Positions 47,340 to 57,564 are shown, counted from the first letter of the stretch. The stretch: 64,000 nucleotides of DNA from Kappaphycus alvarezii (GCA_002205965.3 NADL03000602.1:2542001-2606000); one strand, 5' to 3'. Translations and numbers: made by a program. The notes: generated by a model from the letters alone, not told the origin.

Positions 47340-49880
47340 TGGTGGTCCACGGCGGCCACGTACACACTTGTACGGGACACGATAGCATTCCCGGAATCGA
47401 CTAGATCGTGTAACGAATGCGTCGATGTATCCTCGTTCTGATGACTTCAACAGATGTATGCAATTTCCCGCGATGCGAGGGAGGAGGTCATCCATGAAGA
47501 GGGTGGTAGCGGGGGAAGGCGAACCCAGGGAATCGAAAGCAAGCGAAGTTGGGGGCCTGTGTGGCGTTGTCGGAAGGGGGTGGGAGTCAACGCGACAGTT
47601 TGCGTTCCAGGTCAGTGACCTTGTCGCGGTGCGCAATTGACACAGCACCTCCCACTTCCCGGGTAGCCCTTGATCGTACGTTGGCCTTGAACGGTAATAC
47701 GACGGTGACGTCGCAGGCGATGGGGCGCCTCGCACTGCCGTCGGGAGCTGGCGGTGGCTGGACGAGGATGTCAGCGGGTCTTAGCTCGGTGCTTGGCACC
47801 AGGAGCGGAACCTCAAACTGGCAGTCCAGACCGGCTGCACGGGCAATACGGCCGGCAATGAAGTTGCGTAGCGAGTCACGCCGGTGTTTGCGACCGAAAC
47901 CCGAAGGACACAGGTCCACTGCGTGGTCTCCCAGTCTGTCCATAGGTCGTTTGCAATGCTCACAGCTCGGAAGGAGCGAGTCATCGTAGACAGACAGTCC
48001 AAGGTAGCTACGTACCATGGTCTTCCAGTGTACTGCCGACACTTCCGTGTCGGTGGTGGGATGCGTGAGAAGGAATGGCGCCGGGCCTTTGCGGAATGCG
48101 AGGCCGCGTATCCGGTTCCTCACTGCGGCGGCGGTGTGATCGTCTGGATTTGGGCAACGAACCAGACGTCGTCGTTCCAGTGTCCCTTGGCCAGCGCCTC
48201 CTGCTGCACACCCTTTAGGTGGGTTTGCACGTGGGTGTGCTCTGCAGAGAGAGGAGGCGGGTCGAAGGAACCCAGGTCGACGGAGTAGGGACGGCCGGGT
48301 ATGCGGAGGACAAACTCGAGCATGGGAACGGCAGCTTGGCGGAGGAAGAACGATTTATATTGGCGGAGGAAGAACGACTTATATTGGCGGCATCGAGAGC
48401 CAGTGAGGGCGGTGGAGCGTGGTCCGATGTGTGCCCCGGACCTGACACGGGCATGTGCTGCATCGATGAGACTTGCGGCAGCGGCACCGTGAAGGAATAG
48501 TTCGATAAGTGAGAAGCCGAGGCCACCAAATCGGAAGGGCAGTGTGGCCTGCGGCCTGCGACTATGCTTCGTCCGACAGTGTGATACCATGAAGCTCCGG
48601 AAAGTACGTCCGTTGAGGGTCGTCAAAAGCTTCGGCAGCGGGACGGGCGTGTGTCGGATCAGCAAGTGTGAAAACATGGTCTACTAGACACGCCGATGCG
48701 CCGATGCGATGCATTTGATAGCGTGCGCGAGGGTCGGCGATCTTGTGAAGCAGCTGGAGAGTGCGGCGGCAACTTTCAATTTTAGCGCGGAGGGAAGAGT
48801 CTGTGAACTCCCGGTTGCCGAGCGGCGCCTCCAGAAGTTCAAACCCGTCCGAGGAGCACTCCTGGAGGCTGAACTCGCGGAGAAAGGCTTCGCGCTCTAG
48901 TCGACGTACAGTTGGCCAGAAGATGCGAATCTTGCTCGTGTTAGCGCGCAGGCCGTAGGCAGATTCCTCTTCCCGAAGGATCCGAAGGGCACGCCGCAGG
49001 TCGGCCAGGGATCCCATGTGGGTGCCGTCGTCAGCATACCACTGGTTCAGGATGAAACCTGTTTCCTCGGCGATCCGCCGGATGAGTGGCTGGATCGTGA
49101 GGGAGAACAAGAGCATGCTGGCCGGGTCCCCTTGCTGAGTGCCTTGAGACCTGAAGATGGTTGTATGGTCACGATTTGGAATGATCAACTGAGGTTGTGT
49201 CCGCGCGTATACCATGTTCACGAATCGGACCAGGCCTGGGGCAAGTGACGGCAGTCGAGCCAGCATGGACTGACGGTCGACGCGTTTGAAAGCGTTTTGC
49301 GCGTGAATGAGGACTGTGGCGATGTCGATGCGGCGAGAGAAACGTCGAAGCAGCATACGCGTGTCGTGGACAATTGCGTCCATCCCGGCCCTGATCCCAT
49401 TTGCCTTTTGGAATGGCGCAAGAAAGGCACGAGAGTCGTCAATTGCGGCGGGTAGCAACGTCTTCGTCACAAGGCGGGGAGGATCGACCCGACAGCGATA
49501 GCCGGATCTTGTTGGGCTTGGCCCGTAGAGGCAGCAAAGTTGCGGCAGCCAGGAGCGGGAGGACAGAGCTCGGTAGATCACCGCTCGCAATATGCGCGAC
49601 GAGTTTGGTGAGCACCCCCTTGCCCGTGACTCCAGCTTCAGGGCTTACTGGAGTACGCACGAGGGGATGGAACCAGCGTGCCGGCGTGCGGTCGGGCCCA
49701 GCAGACGTGTCTCGGGAGATGCGGCGAACTGCACGCTCAACTGCATCTGTTGTAATTGTGGGCGGCGGTGGGAGGCTATCTTCTCGGAGCAGTGTGATCC
49801 GACATGGTGGCTGTGGGTGTAGTGTGCGGGTCATTCACACCCCCCAGCGGGGCATCGTGGAGCGACCGCATTGCCTTGCC
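47340..49880 (-). pseudogene. LINE, longest copy: reverse transcriptase to nuclease-like tail
   Basis: On the minus strand an N-terminal frame (49834-49439) reads RRISRDTSAGPDRTPARW, the region just before LINE RTs. The RT frame (49590-48562, 342 codons) has QKANGIRAGMDAIVHDTR; VLIHAQNAFKRVDRQSML, where the expected first catalytic Asp is His; GTQQGDPASMLLFSL; and the intact YADD box. Then come a linker (48677-48120) with LRIPGRPYSVDLGSFDPP, zinc knuckle CEHCKRPMDRLGDHAVDLC, nuclease-like core ELRPADILVQP and ACDVTVVLPFKA (48123-47587), and SLAFDSLGSPS (to about 47340). Four frames must be crossed. With the His substitution it looks inactive. Expected activity is target-primed reverse transcription. 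No upstream ORF1 was recognised. Confidence 0.85.
48339..48386. repeat. 24-bp tandem duplication inside the LINE
   Basis: Two 24-base units (48339-48362 and 48363-48386) differ at one base. On the minus strand they encode the same eight residues twice (QYKSFFLR), so the frame is kept. The related LINE fragment at 2.1 kb has only one such unit. Confidence 0.93.
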
Positions 49881-50163
49881 ATATCGCGCATTCTTGCATA
49901 ACACTTCAGCGCGGCGCGCCCGGCGCATACAGCTGGACCCGAGCAGGGGGTTATGTTGCTCAGTCCATTCGGTATGAGCATGGTGATCCTGCAGGGCTTC
50001 TAACCAGAATTATGGCCATTTGCCGCCTTGTTGCAGTCCTCGTTGCAGCTGTAGCAACACTGCCATGCCGAGTACAATGTAGTAGAGAGCTTACGCTAGC
50101 GAATATGAGCAAATAGTTTTGATTTGTGAGCAACTCAACTGTAAGCCAACCGGAAGATTTGCT
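49881..50163. other. Left flank of the young Copia element
   Basis: Short interval between the LINE and the Copia target duplication. No motif recognised. Confidence 0.4.
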
Positions 50164-50168
50164 CATTG

Positions 50169-50503
50169 TGTCGTGAAACGTAGATCTCCACGCCACGTTT
50201 GAAGTTGCGTACAATCGCGACTTCTTTACAAACGTGGAATGTTGTAGGAACGAGTAGATAAAAAAGAAAACTTTATTGGATGAGATGGGTAGGGATTGGG
50301 AAGGATGTGCGTGAGGAGGGCCCAGGGCGGCGACCGTGCGGCTAGCGTCAACGACTTTTTCGGTTGATGCTGTAGACTTCTCACTGCTGTCCTCTCTATG
50401 AGGACGGCGGGAGATTAGCTATCTATACCGCAGGCTGGGCGCTCGGCTTACAGCACCTCCGCTGTCAGCCGAGTCGACTACACCGCACGCGAATACGTCG
50501 ACA
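50169..50503 (-). repeat. Copia 3' LTR
   Basis: 335 bp with TGTCG/CGACA inverted ends. Collinear with 57225-57559, without gaps and with five mismatches counted by eye. On the plus strand it is followed by the complement of the polypurine tract. Confidence 0.97.
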
Positions 50504-50841
50504 CTCCCCTTTGTAGTCGAACATCCCAACTGCGGTACAGCTGACCAGTACAGTAGTGTCACCTGTCACAGCTACCACTCTCACGTGACAATAATTGATA
50601 GGCTCCTGCAACCCGTCGCACAGGCAAAAAAAAAGGGACACTTCCTGTGTGACTCGAGCAGCCTGCTGCTAAGGGCCAGAGCTCATACAACATAACACAC
50701 ACAAACGTGACCACCCCAACTTCCCTTGTACAACCTAGGCACAACCCACCTTGCCTACCTTTCAATCACGCACTTTCTTCCCACTTGTCCTCCTTTTACA
50801 CTTCCTAACGCCTTGTCTGCACTTGTCTACCTTTCCACATC
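50504..50841 (+). promoter_or_regulatory. Leader region upstream of the antisense ORF
   Basis: The 340 bases between the 3' LTR and the antisense ATG include a TACAGTAG octamer (50549). From about 50720 there is a long pyrimidine-rich stretch (CTTCCC, TTCTTCCCACTTGTCCTCC, CTACCTTTCCACATC) running up to the ATG. CT-rich stretches are common just upstream of start codons in several fungi and algae, so this may be a separate promoter/5' UTR. This is inference; no TATA box is evident. Confidence 0.35.
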
Positions 50842-51987
50842 ATGGCCAGAACGAGGGGGGGTATGCGGGGGAGTCCCACATCTATCCCCCGGGCAGACGT
50901 CCCTCCGGCTACCGCGAGCGGGATGCTTGGCGGCGCGTTCGTGTCGCGGGGGTGGGTGAAGCGGAAGCCCTTGTCCTCGGGGATTCCCCCTTCATTCCCC
51001 TCCGTAAGCAGCAATGGTCGTGTCAGGAGAGGTCAAGGAGCTGGAGGATCTAGGAAGCGGGGTGCACGGGCAGGTTCCAGGGTAGGTGATGCGGGAGCGG
51101 GGCGTCGAAGGCAGGCTGCGAGGAGGAGTGGGGATTGGGGTATCAACGCATTCATCTTGGGAGACGGAAAGAAGGTCGGGGCCCGCAAGTTGGATGCGGG
51201 CTGTTGGTACGCGACCGCCGGAAATTCCCGTGATATATCTTCCTACTGGAAGGTCGACCGAGATACAATCACAGCACCGCCAGCTGGAGAGAGGGTAGTG
51301 AATTTCGGTGCGGTGAAGCTTGGCAAAGGTGGGAAGAAGGAACGCACTGCAGCGGTTCGTGTTGACATACCGCCATACGATTTGCGAGACAAAGATGGGC
51401 ATGTACTGAGGACCTTGCTTGGTTACTGCGAGAGAAACCGTGGGGTTGCTGTGGTTACCGCGGGGCCAGGTGCTCGTCAAGACAATCCTGCCTTAAAACA
51501 GTGGCATGTTACCGAATACGGCGCGCCTTATGCCAGTACGGCGCATCTCAATTGTGTGCTCGCAAGCGCGGTTAATGGGATACTTATCCTCAGAGGGGCT
51601 AGTGCGGCGAGTGAGGCCCTATCGAGCTTCAAGGCATCCCGCATCCACTTGAAGAATCTGAAGCAAGTGGCACCTCTCGTTTTCAAGTTAGGTCTCGGTG
51701 TTGCCGTTCGCCGCTCCTCCGATCGGAAGTTCTTGCACGAAAATCGTTTTGATGCGGCGTTTCGGAAGGTCGTCGAGTACAAGTCGGGACTTTGGCTTCT
51801 TCGCCTTGTGTGTGGCGGAACGGAGTCAGTAGACCATATCGTACTTCTAGATGGCGGCCGGGGTCTTATTGTAGATCCTGCGGAGCCATGCGTCTTGCGA
51901 GCCTTAATTTCTTGCTTACGAGAATGCGCCGGAGCAAAAACATCCGATGTGCAACTCGCTGAGGTCCTTGAGCTCACGCATAGGTGA
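50842..51987 (+). CDS. Antisense accessory ORF in Copia element, possible papain-fold cysteine peptidase
   Basis: An intact 381-codon ORF lies on the strand opposite gag-pol. It starts at the first ATG after the pyrimidine-rich leader and ends 42 bases short of the end of pol (convergent). Residues 1-105 are basic and Arg/Gly/Ser-rich with likely nuclear-localisation character (SRKRGAR, GRRRQAARR). Residues ~120-380 look globular. HLNCVLASAVNGI places Cys238 at the start of a helix-like stretch, and ESVDHIVLLDGGRGLIVDP places His332 at a strand start followed by Asp345. This Cys-His-Asp order and the H-hydrophobic-strand-Gly pattern are what papain-like peptidases (C39, OTU-type and relatives) show, but I cannot assign a family. 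Accessory antisense ORFs are known in some plant LTR elements. A role in processing or host-protein counteraction would be speculation. It could also be captured host sequence. Confidence 0.6.
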   Translation: MARTRGGMRGSPTSIPRADVPPATASGMLGGAFVSRGWVKRKPLSSGIPPSFPSVSSNGRVRRGQGAGGSRKRGARAGSRVGDAGAGRRRQAARRSGDWGINAFILGDGKKVGARKLDAGCWYATAGNSRDISSYWKVDRDTITAPPAGERVVNFGAVKLGKGGKKERTAAVRVDIPPYDLRDKDGHVLRTLLGYCERNRGVAVVTAGPGARQDNPALKQWHVTEYGAPYASTAHLNCVLASAVNGILILRGASAASEALSSFKASRIHLKNLKQVAPLVFKLGLGVAVRRSSDRKFLHENRFDAAFRKVVEYKSGLWLLRLVCGGTESVDHIVLLDGGRGLIVDPAEPCVLRALISCLRECAGAKTSDVQLAEVLELTHR

Positions 51988-52029
51988 AGTAAAGATGAAT
52001 TATACTTGGAATAGTACGCAATGTAGAAC

Positions 52030-55000
52030 TCACGTAGTACCATCTCCTCGAACGATCCATTGCTCCGGTATAACTTCTAGACGTCCGCTTGATATAACTG
52101 TTCGCAACATCGCTTGGGACATTCTCTTTGTAAGTCCATCTGCTACGTTAGTAGAACCTCGTATAAACCCAATATCAGAAATGACCTTGTTCTTGAATCC
52201 TTCGCGTGCAGCTGCTATGTCAAGCATCATTCGTTTTTCGGAAGTCCTTGACCCTTTGGATATAATATCAAATAGACTTTTGCTATCTGTGAGCAACTGT
52301 ACGGGTACAGGCTTGTGCAGCATCGATTTGATGTCGTGCGCGAGCGCGATCGCGTAATCGAACATATCACTAAACGCGATTACTTCGCCAGACATAGCTG
52401 ATCTTGTTATCCTTCTCGCCTTGTAAGACTTAAAGACTAAAGGTATGGCCGTATCGTGTGCGTCCACGAGGAATATTATATACCCAAGCTGGGATGATAA
52501 ATCGTGGTTGTTAGCAAAAGAGGCATCCGAGAAGCCTGTCAGTCTTAGAGTGTCCACATCCAATTCTGGCATCCGTAACGTTGTCCGGTTATCTGTAGCG
52601 TACTTGATCGCCTTGTTCAGCATTCGGATGTGCTCCCGCGGTTGCTTCTCGAACATCTCGGGTGTTACCTGTGCTAGCTGCGCGATCTCGAAAAGACAGT
52701 CGGGGCGTGAGTTTGCCAGCCAGGCCAGTCGCATTCGCATCGAACGGAAGCGTTTGAGGGGTGCACCCAGTGGTAAGCATTCCAGTTTGCGGAGGTAGTG
52801 ATGCTGGTCTACCACCAAGTCCCCATTCTTTGCTCGGTCGAGGGAGAAGCCAGTAAACTCGAAAGGGAGGTTCGCCTCCTCGGCCATCTCGAACTTCTGC
52901 TTCATTGTAGCCGTCTTATGACGAAACGTTGGATTCCCCGCCCGTAGGAGATCATCGACATAGGCACCACTGAGACCAATGAGTATGTTCTTGTCCAACA
53001 AATAGTACAGCGTCGGTTCCAGTTTGCAAGGCGTCATGCCTAGTTCAGCCTGGTGGTGCTGGTCTAGTGTTTTATGCCACAAGTCACCAGCGTCGCAAAG
53101 CCCATATAGAGGCCGAAGCAACTTCAGGCACTGGTCTGGTTCGAGGTTAAACTCCGGTGATGGATCGCGCAAATAGATGTCCCGTCCCAGTGGCTCCGCT
53201 GCTTGTAGATATGCCTGCCGTATATCGGCGGACCAGACATCAAACTTAAAGATGGCTGCCATCGCGAGTAGTAACCGAACATAAGGTGGACTTATTGTGC
53301 TACTTGTATGTACCATGAGCTCTTTCCACTTATCCTTGTGCCCGCCGATAACATAACGGGCCTTGAACTTGGTCTTCCCGTCGATGGAAGACTTTATCGC
53401 CAGCACAAAACGGCCCGGGAGGACGTTCGCACCGAGGGGAATGTCTTCGTTCAATACAACACGAAAGGTAACCCGCTTTAAGAGGTCTCGAACCTCTTTC
53501 AGTCTAGCCCTTTTCATTTCTGCACTTTTCGCCCGTTCGTCGTCCGGTTCCAACACTTCGGTCATGTATATTGGTTCGTTTGCCGGTGATCGGAAGGTAG
53601 ACATTCCAGCAGCGACGTCAGCAAGGAAAGTTTGTGCCAGTACCTCAGGTGGAAAGTATGGTTTCACTTGCACCAGGTTAAATGGTTTGGCGGGGCCAAC
53701 AGGCACGTCTCGGACATAGACTAGCTTCCGCTTTGGGTCCATCTCCATCACGGTGAAAGGGACGAGCCACTCACCGATGCGATTATTGACCACTTTCTCC
53801 CGTCACACCAGTACGGCATCGCCCGGCTCATAAGCTCGATCACAGGCGGGCGGTACTGCGTGGTGGAGGGCCCGCTTGAGTTTAAGCGCAGACATTTCTG
53901 CCTCCATTTCTTTCCGCGCAATCTCAGCTACTTGAGCGCGTTCAGATAGTGTTGGCCGTAGTTCGTTTGGCTCCGATAAGGTGGTCATCCGGGGGTATTC
54001 ACCGAAGACTATCGCCGAAGGTACCAGTCCCTCAGGGCCCAGTGTGTCGTTCATGGCTTTCACGGCACATGCTAGTGCTACTTCCTTCTCAGTGGCGGGT
54101 CGGGCGACCATAATATTACGAAACGTCGTCCTCAGCGGGCCATGGTATCTTTCGGCTAGCCCTAAGCTTGAGTGGGCCTCTATCCCTGTCCGATCCACTT
54201 GAAAGTCGGCACATCGGGCCAGGTGAATAAACCGTTCCCCGAAATTCGATCCTTGATCCGTCAGGATACGTTTTGGAAGGCCTGTGTACACAGATGCCCA
54301 ACATCGTATGAACGCTTCCCATAGGTCCTTCGTGCTCATCGACTTGAGGAATACCGCTGCATTGAAGTGCGTTGCTTCATCAACCACGTGCAGGATAGGA
54401 TCGCGGCCTAGATACATTACGTCCATCATGACTCGTTCTTTGAATCGCAAATCCTCACTGCCAATACTGACGCGAAAGCGGTGTGGGCCGGGCTTAATAC
54501 GTTGCCAAGGGTCACAATGCTTTGCGATGTCTTCTAAAATGCGTCGGGTCTCGGGCGTTGCATGTTCCGGTCTAGACCTTTTGATCAGGTTGAACAACTT
54601 GGCGACACTCGGATGGAAGAAGTTTCGATGTAGATTAGACAGTTGTGCCCTCGTGAAAAATATACGGGGCGCGAAGTGCATTCCGACATACAAGTGATTA
54701 CTTCGCGATCGGGTGACGGGACAATACCAGTCATCCATGAACATTTCTTTTCTGTCTTCCGTTACCACCCTTCTACGCTTGGCCAAACGGTTTGAGATAA
54801 TGCACGGGGTCAAGCCTTCCTTTTCCATAGTATCCATTCCCAGAAGTGCTGGTATGTCAGCCTGGACGACATCAAGGCAGCATCGTACTAACGGGGCTCC
54901 GAGCGGTGTATCCAGTTCTATATGGACTCTTCCCACTGATTTGAACACAATATCGGCAAAGCGGAAGCTCTGGGAGGATGGCAGTACCCTAAAATTGTGA

Positions 55001-55197
55001 ATACCATGTGCGGCAAAAAGCCTATTCAACTCCTTTCTGCCAATGACTGAATGCGGAGCTCCAGTATCGATGCAAAAACCCGTTACGCGTTGTGCACGAG
55101 ACTTGCGCATTTCGCTGCCTAGATCGGCAGCGATAAGGTCTGACATGTCGACCGTAGTGGCACAGCCTCCTGGACGCTTCTTGCGGCGGCGACGCAA
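52030..55197 (-). CDS. pol: Copia pol region: protease, integrase, RT, RNase H
   Basis: On the minus strand, from the 5' side: aspartic protease site FCIDTGAPHSVIG (about 55080); integrase zinc region LHRNFFHPSVAKLFNLI ending in KHCDPW (about 54620-54520); integrase core with VMMDVMYLG, RILTDQGSNFGERFIHLA and LGLAERYHGPL supplying D, D and E (about 54430-54140); RT with FKARYVIGGHKDKWKE, VWSADIRQAYLQAAEPLGRD, LLRPLYGLCDAGDLWH and the catalytic GAYVDDLLRAG (about 53390-52950); and RNase H with TGFSDASFANNHDLSSQLGY, SGEVIAFSD and LLTDSKSLFD (about 52550-52270). It ends with NVADGLTK. Integrase before RT defines Copia. All main catalytic motifs are visible. It looks nearly whole, with perhaps one or two breaks. 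Confidence 0.93.
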
Positions 55198-55205
55198 AGC
55201 AGAAC

Positions 55206-56975
55206 TTATTGCTCCACGTCGCCGAAGCGAAAACCCTTCTGATCATCGAGTGCCGCATGAATAGTGTGGATGTACATGTTACGTTCCATCTCCTCCGTCT
55301 CTGCAGGAAGGTCCCCTTCCTGTTCACTGCCTTCAGTGTCCATCATCAGCGCAGCGAATGTGTCCGCAGCATGGGCACCTTCCCCCTCGAAGTCGCTGAC
55401 TTGGGGTTCTTCAGACGCATGAAGGCTTTCCTCATGAGCCGTAATAAGATCAGCCACAATATGGATAGGTGCGACACCTTGTCGCAACCGGCGCTCGGTG
55501 TGTTGCCGTGCGGCATTCTCCGCACATCGATGTCCTTTGCTACATGGCTCCCCACAAAGTATACACTCCCCTCGTCGTCGGGCTTCTTGGAAAGTCTTTG
55601 CTGAATATCTACGCGCGGTAGCAGCATTCCTCCTGTATCCCTTGCCGTCCTTCCAATGCACGTGTCGCGGTTTGCGCCCGTAACGCATCATGTGCGTGTC
55701 AGCCGTCTCATCATCACTGGCGACAATGCCTGTTCGAGGAAATGGACTCCCGAAGAGCTGCGATAGCTGCTTAAGGTTCTGGATGGACTCGTGTAGCGCC
55801 GTGGTGAAGGCATTAAACGTATACTTCTGCGACGTAATATTGGATATTGGTATTTTGGACCAGTCCTGGTACTCCGCTACAGCGCGACGAAGGTAGTCGG
55901 TCTTGTTTGCGTCCGATTGGAACTCTCGCGGGCACTGAGGTGCCAGCTCGTTGATTTGTGAGACGAGCCTTGTGAGACCTTCGGTGATGTCCTGAATGTT
56001 ATTCTCCTGCATAAATGAGCGAAGACGAATCAGTTCCAGTGTTGCCTTAACCTGTAGCTTACGCGCATCACTGTTAAATTCCTTATCCATCGTCTCGCAC
56101 ATCTCGTTAAAGGGCATGTTTGGCGTCGTATTTGCCATGAAGTGGCGACGTGCAGCGCCTTCAAAGCCGTGTATAAAGAAGTCACTTTTCTGACGATCGG
56201 ACAAGCCATATTGGCGAGCACAGATCTCATACATCTTGATGGTGTCCTTGATATCCTGTGTAATCTCACCGCTGAACTTGTAATCTTTCATTCCCTGCAC
56301 GGGATAGCTTGCTTTCTTCGGATCTTCGAATCCGCCTGGAAGGTTCTCGTTGCCTGATGTCGTCCTTATAGGCCCATTGCCTTGCGCGCCGCTACCTCGA
56401 TGATTGTCCGTGAATGAAAACGGCAATGGCGGAAAGGGCGCAGGCGATATAGGCGCACGTCCAGCCGATGCGGCTTCAACGTGAGTCTGATGCTCAGCTT
56501 GTTCGGTCACCCCAGCGATCGGTCCTGGAGTTACCCTTGTACGTGCATCTCGCGCCTGGGGCGCGGTCCTAATGGCAGGCTGCATTGCTCGGCCACTTGG
56601 AGTCCCAGAACCACCTTGCATGGGAATCGGAACGGGGGCGGCCGGAGTGCTTTCCATGTTGCTGCGTCCATTACCAATACCTGAAATCAGCAGGTTAGGC
56701 GAGCCACGAGCTGATTTGAACCTTTGGATGATAGCGATGCAATCTTCGGAGGTAAGCTCGAGAGCATGACACAACCATACATGAAGCTTAATCCTGCGGT
56801 TTCCTTGGTCGGCGGCAGTCAATTGGAGCGCTTGCACGAAGCTCTCGGGCACGATAGCAGCACCCAAAAGGTCCGCGGTCTCGAACAGCGTAGATAGTCC
56901 GTACAGCGGCCTTGTGAAGAACTTATCGGTGAAAATCACGGATGGGGCTGAAAGCATTATGTGAACGATATCCAT
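55206..56975 (-). CDS. gag: Copia gag
   Basis: A 589-codon frame lies directly upstream of pol. The middle (residues ~225-400) has the Copia gag character, with FSGEITQDIKDTIKMYEICA, EFNSDARKLQVKATLELIRL and EITSQKYTFN-like helices; the first part matches the fossil gag scrap at 10.9 kb. Before the end is a zinc knuckle CILCGEPCSKGHRC (about residue 470), of the C..CG....GH.C form found in many retrotransposon gags. The last ~100 residues are acidic. Gag would form the particle and bind the RNA. The start at 56975 is the first ATG of the frame; a separate short frame of 74 codons (57181-56957) overlaps it upstream. Confidence 0.88.
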   Translation of the reverse strand: MDIVHIMLSAPSVIFTDKFFTRPLYGLSTLFETADLLGAAIVPESFVQALQLTAADQGNRRIKLHVWLCHALELTSEDCIAIIQRFKSARGSPNLLISGIGNGRSNMESTPAAPVPIPMQGGSGTPSGRAMQPAIRTAPQARDARTRVTPGPIAGVTEQAEHQTHVEAASAGRAPISPAPFPPLPFSFTDNHRGSGAQGNGPIRTTSGNENLPGGFEDPKKASYPVQGMKDYKFSGEITQDIKDTIKMYEICARQYGLSDRQKSDFFIHGFEGAARRHFMANTTPNMPFNEMCETMDKEFNSDARKLQVKATLELIRLRSFMQENNIQDITEGLTRLVSQINELAPQCPREFQSDANKTDYLRRAVAEYQDWSKIPISNITSQKYTFNAFTTALHESIQNLKQLSQLFGSPFPRTGIVASDDETADTHMMRYGRKPRHVHWKDGKGYRRNAATARRYSAKTFQEARRRGECILCGEPCSKGHRCAENAARQHTERRLRQGVAPIHIVADLITAHEESLHASEEPQVSDFEGEGAHAADTFAALMMDTEGSEQEGDLPAETEEMERNMYIHTIHAALDDQKGFRFGDVEQ

Positions 56976-57204
56976 AACGTCACTCGGGTTGGGGGAGCAC
57001 CAGTTTGAGTGCTGACCTCTGAGGTAGCGGACGGGGAAGCCTCGTCCATGACAAAGAGTCGGAGTAGCTCTTTTGTTATTGCCAAGAAGGCCAACGAGAT
57101 TTCATCCATCACAGCGGAAGAATCTGTCTTCTTCTTTAGCGTTTCGGCTCGAGCGCGAAACTGGCTCCTTGATAAGGGCATGTTCTTTGTTCACGTGGAA
57201 ATCA

Positions 57205-57224
57205 ATACTGCTTCGAATCCGGAT
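57205..57224 (-). other. Candidate primer-binding site of the Copia element
   Basis: Immediately inside the 5' LTR the minus strand reads ATCCGGATTCGAAGC. Its complement contains TTCGAATCC, the usual tRNA T-loop and T-stem sequence, rather than the TGG start of a site pairing with a tRNA 3' CCA end. That would mean priming from an internal or trimmed tRNA piece, as known for some Copia elements with other tRNA regions. Inference from ~12 bases. Confidence 0.4.
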
Positions 57225-57559
57225 TGTCGTGAAACGTAGATCTCCACGGCACGTTTGAAGTTGCGTACAATCGCGACTTCTTTACAAACGTGGAATGTTG
57301 TAGGAACGAGTTGATAAAAAAGAAAACTTTATTGGATGAGATGGGTTGGGATTGGGAAGGATGTGCGTGAGGAGGGCCCAGGGCGGCGACCGTGCGGCTA
57401 GCGTCAACGACTTTTTCGGTTGATGCTGTAGACTTCTCACTGCTGTCCTCTCTATGAAGACGGCGGGAGATTAGCTATCTATACCGCAGGCTGGGCGCTC
57501 GGCTTACAGCACCTCCGCTGTCAGCCGAGTCGACTACACCGCACGCAAATACGTCGACA
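57225..57559 (-). repeat. Copia 5' LTR
   Basis: Partner of 50169-50503 with the same length and ends. On the minus strand it runs TGTCGACGT to CGACA and would carry the promoter for the genomic transcript. Confidence 0.97.
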
Positions 57560-57564
57560 CATTG

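Larger units (their letters stand above)
50164..57564 (-). mobile_element. Young, near-whole Copia retrotransposon with antisense ORF
   Basis: The element body is 50169-57559 (7,391 bp), flanked by an exact target duplication CATTG at 50164-50168 and 57560-57564. The two 335-bp LTRs are collinear and about 98.5% identical, so insertion is recent. On the minus strand gag (56975-55206) is followed by pol (55197-52030) in Copia order: protease, integrase, RT, RNase H. A purine-rich tract (minus strand AAAGGGGAG) abuts the 3' LTR at 50504-50512. It looks nearly whole, with perhaps one or two breaks in pol. Unusually, a 381-codon ORF runs on the opposite strand between pol and the 3' LTR. The RT wording resembles Copia lineages known from red algae and fungi. 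An old solo-LTR relative is at 6.8-7.0 kb. Confidence 0.96.

Noticed and set aside
57205-57224. tRNA gene suggested by TTCGAATCC
   Set aside because: No acceptor, D-arm or anticodon stem can be drawn around it; it is better read as the Copia primer-binding region.
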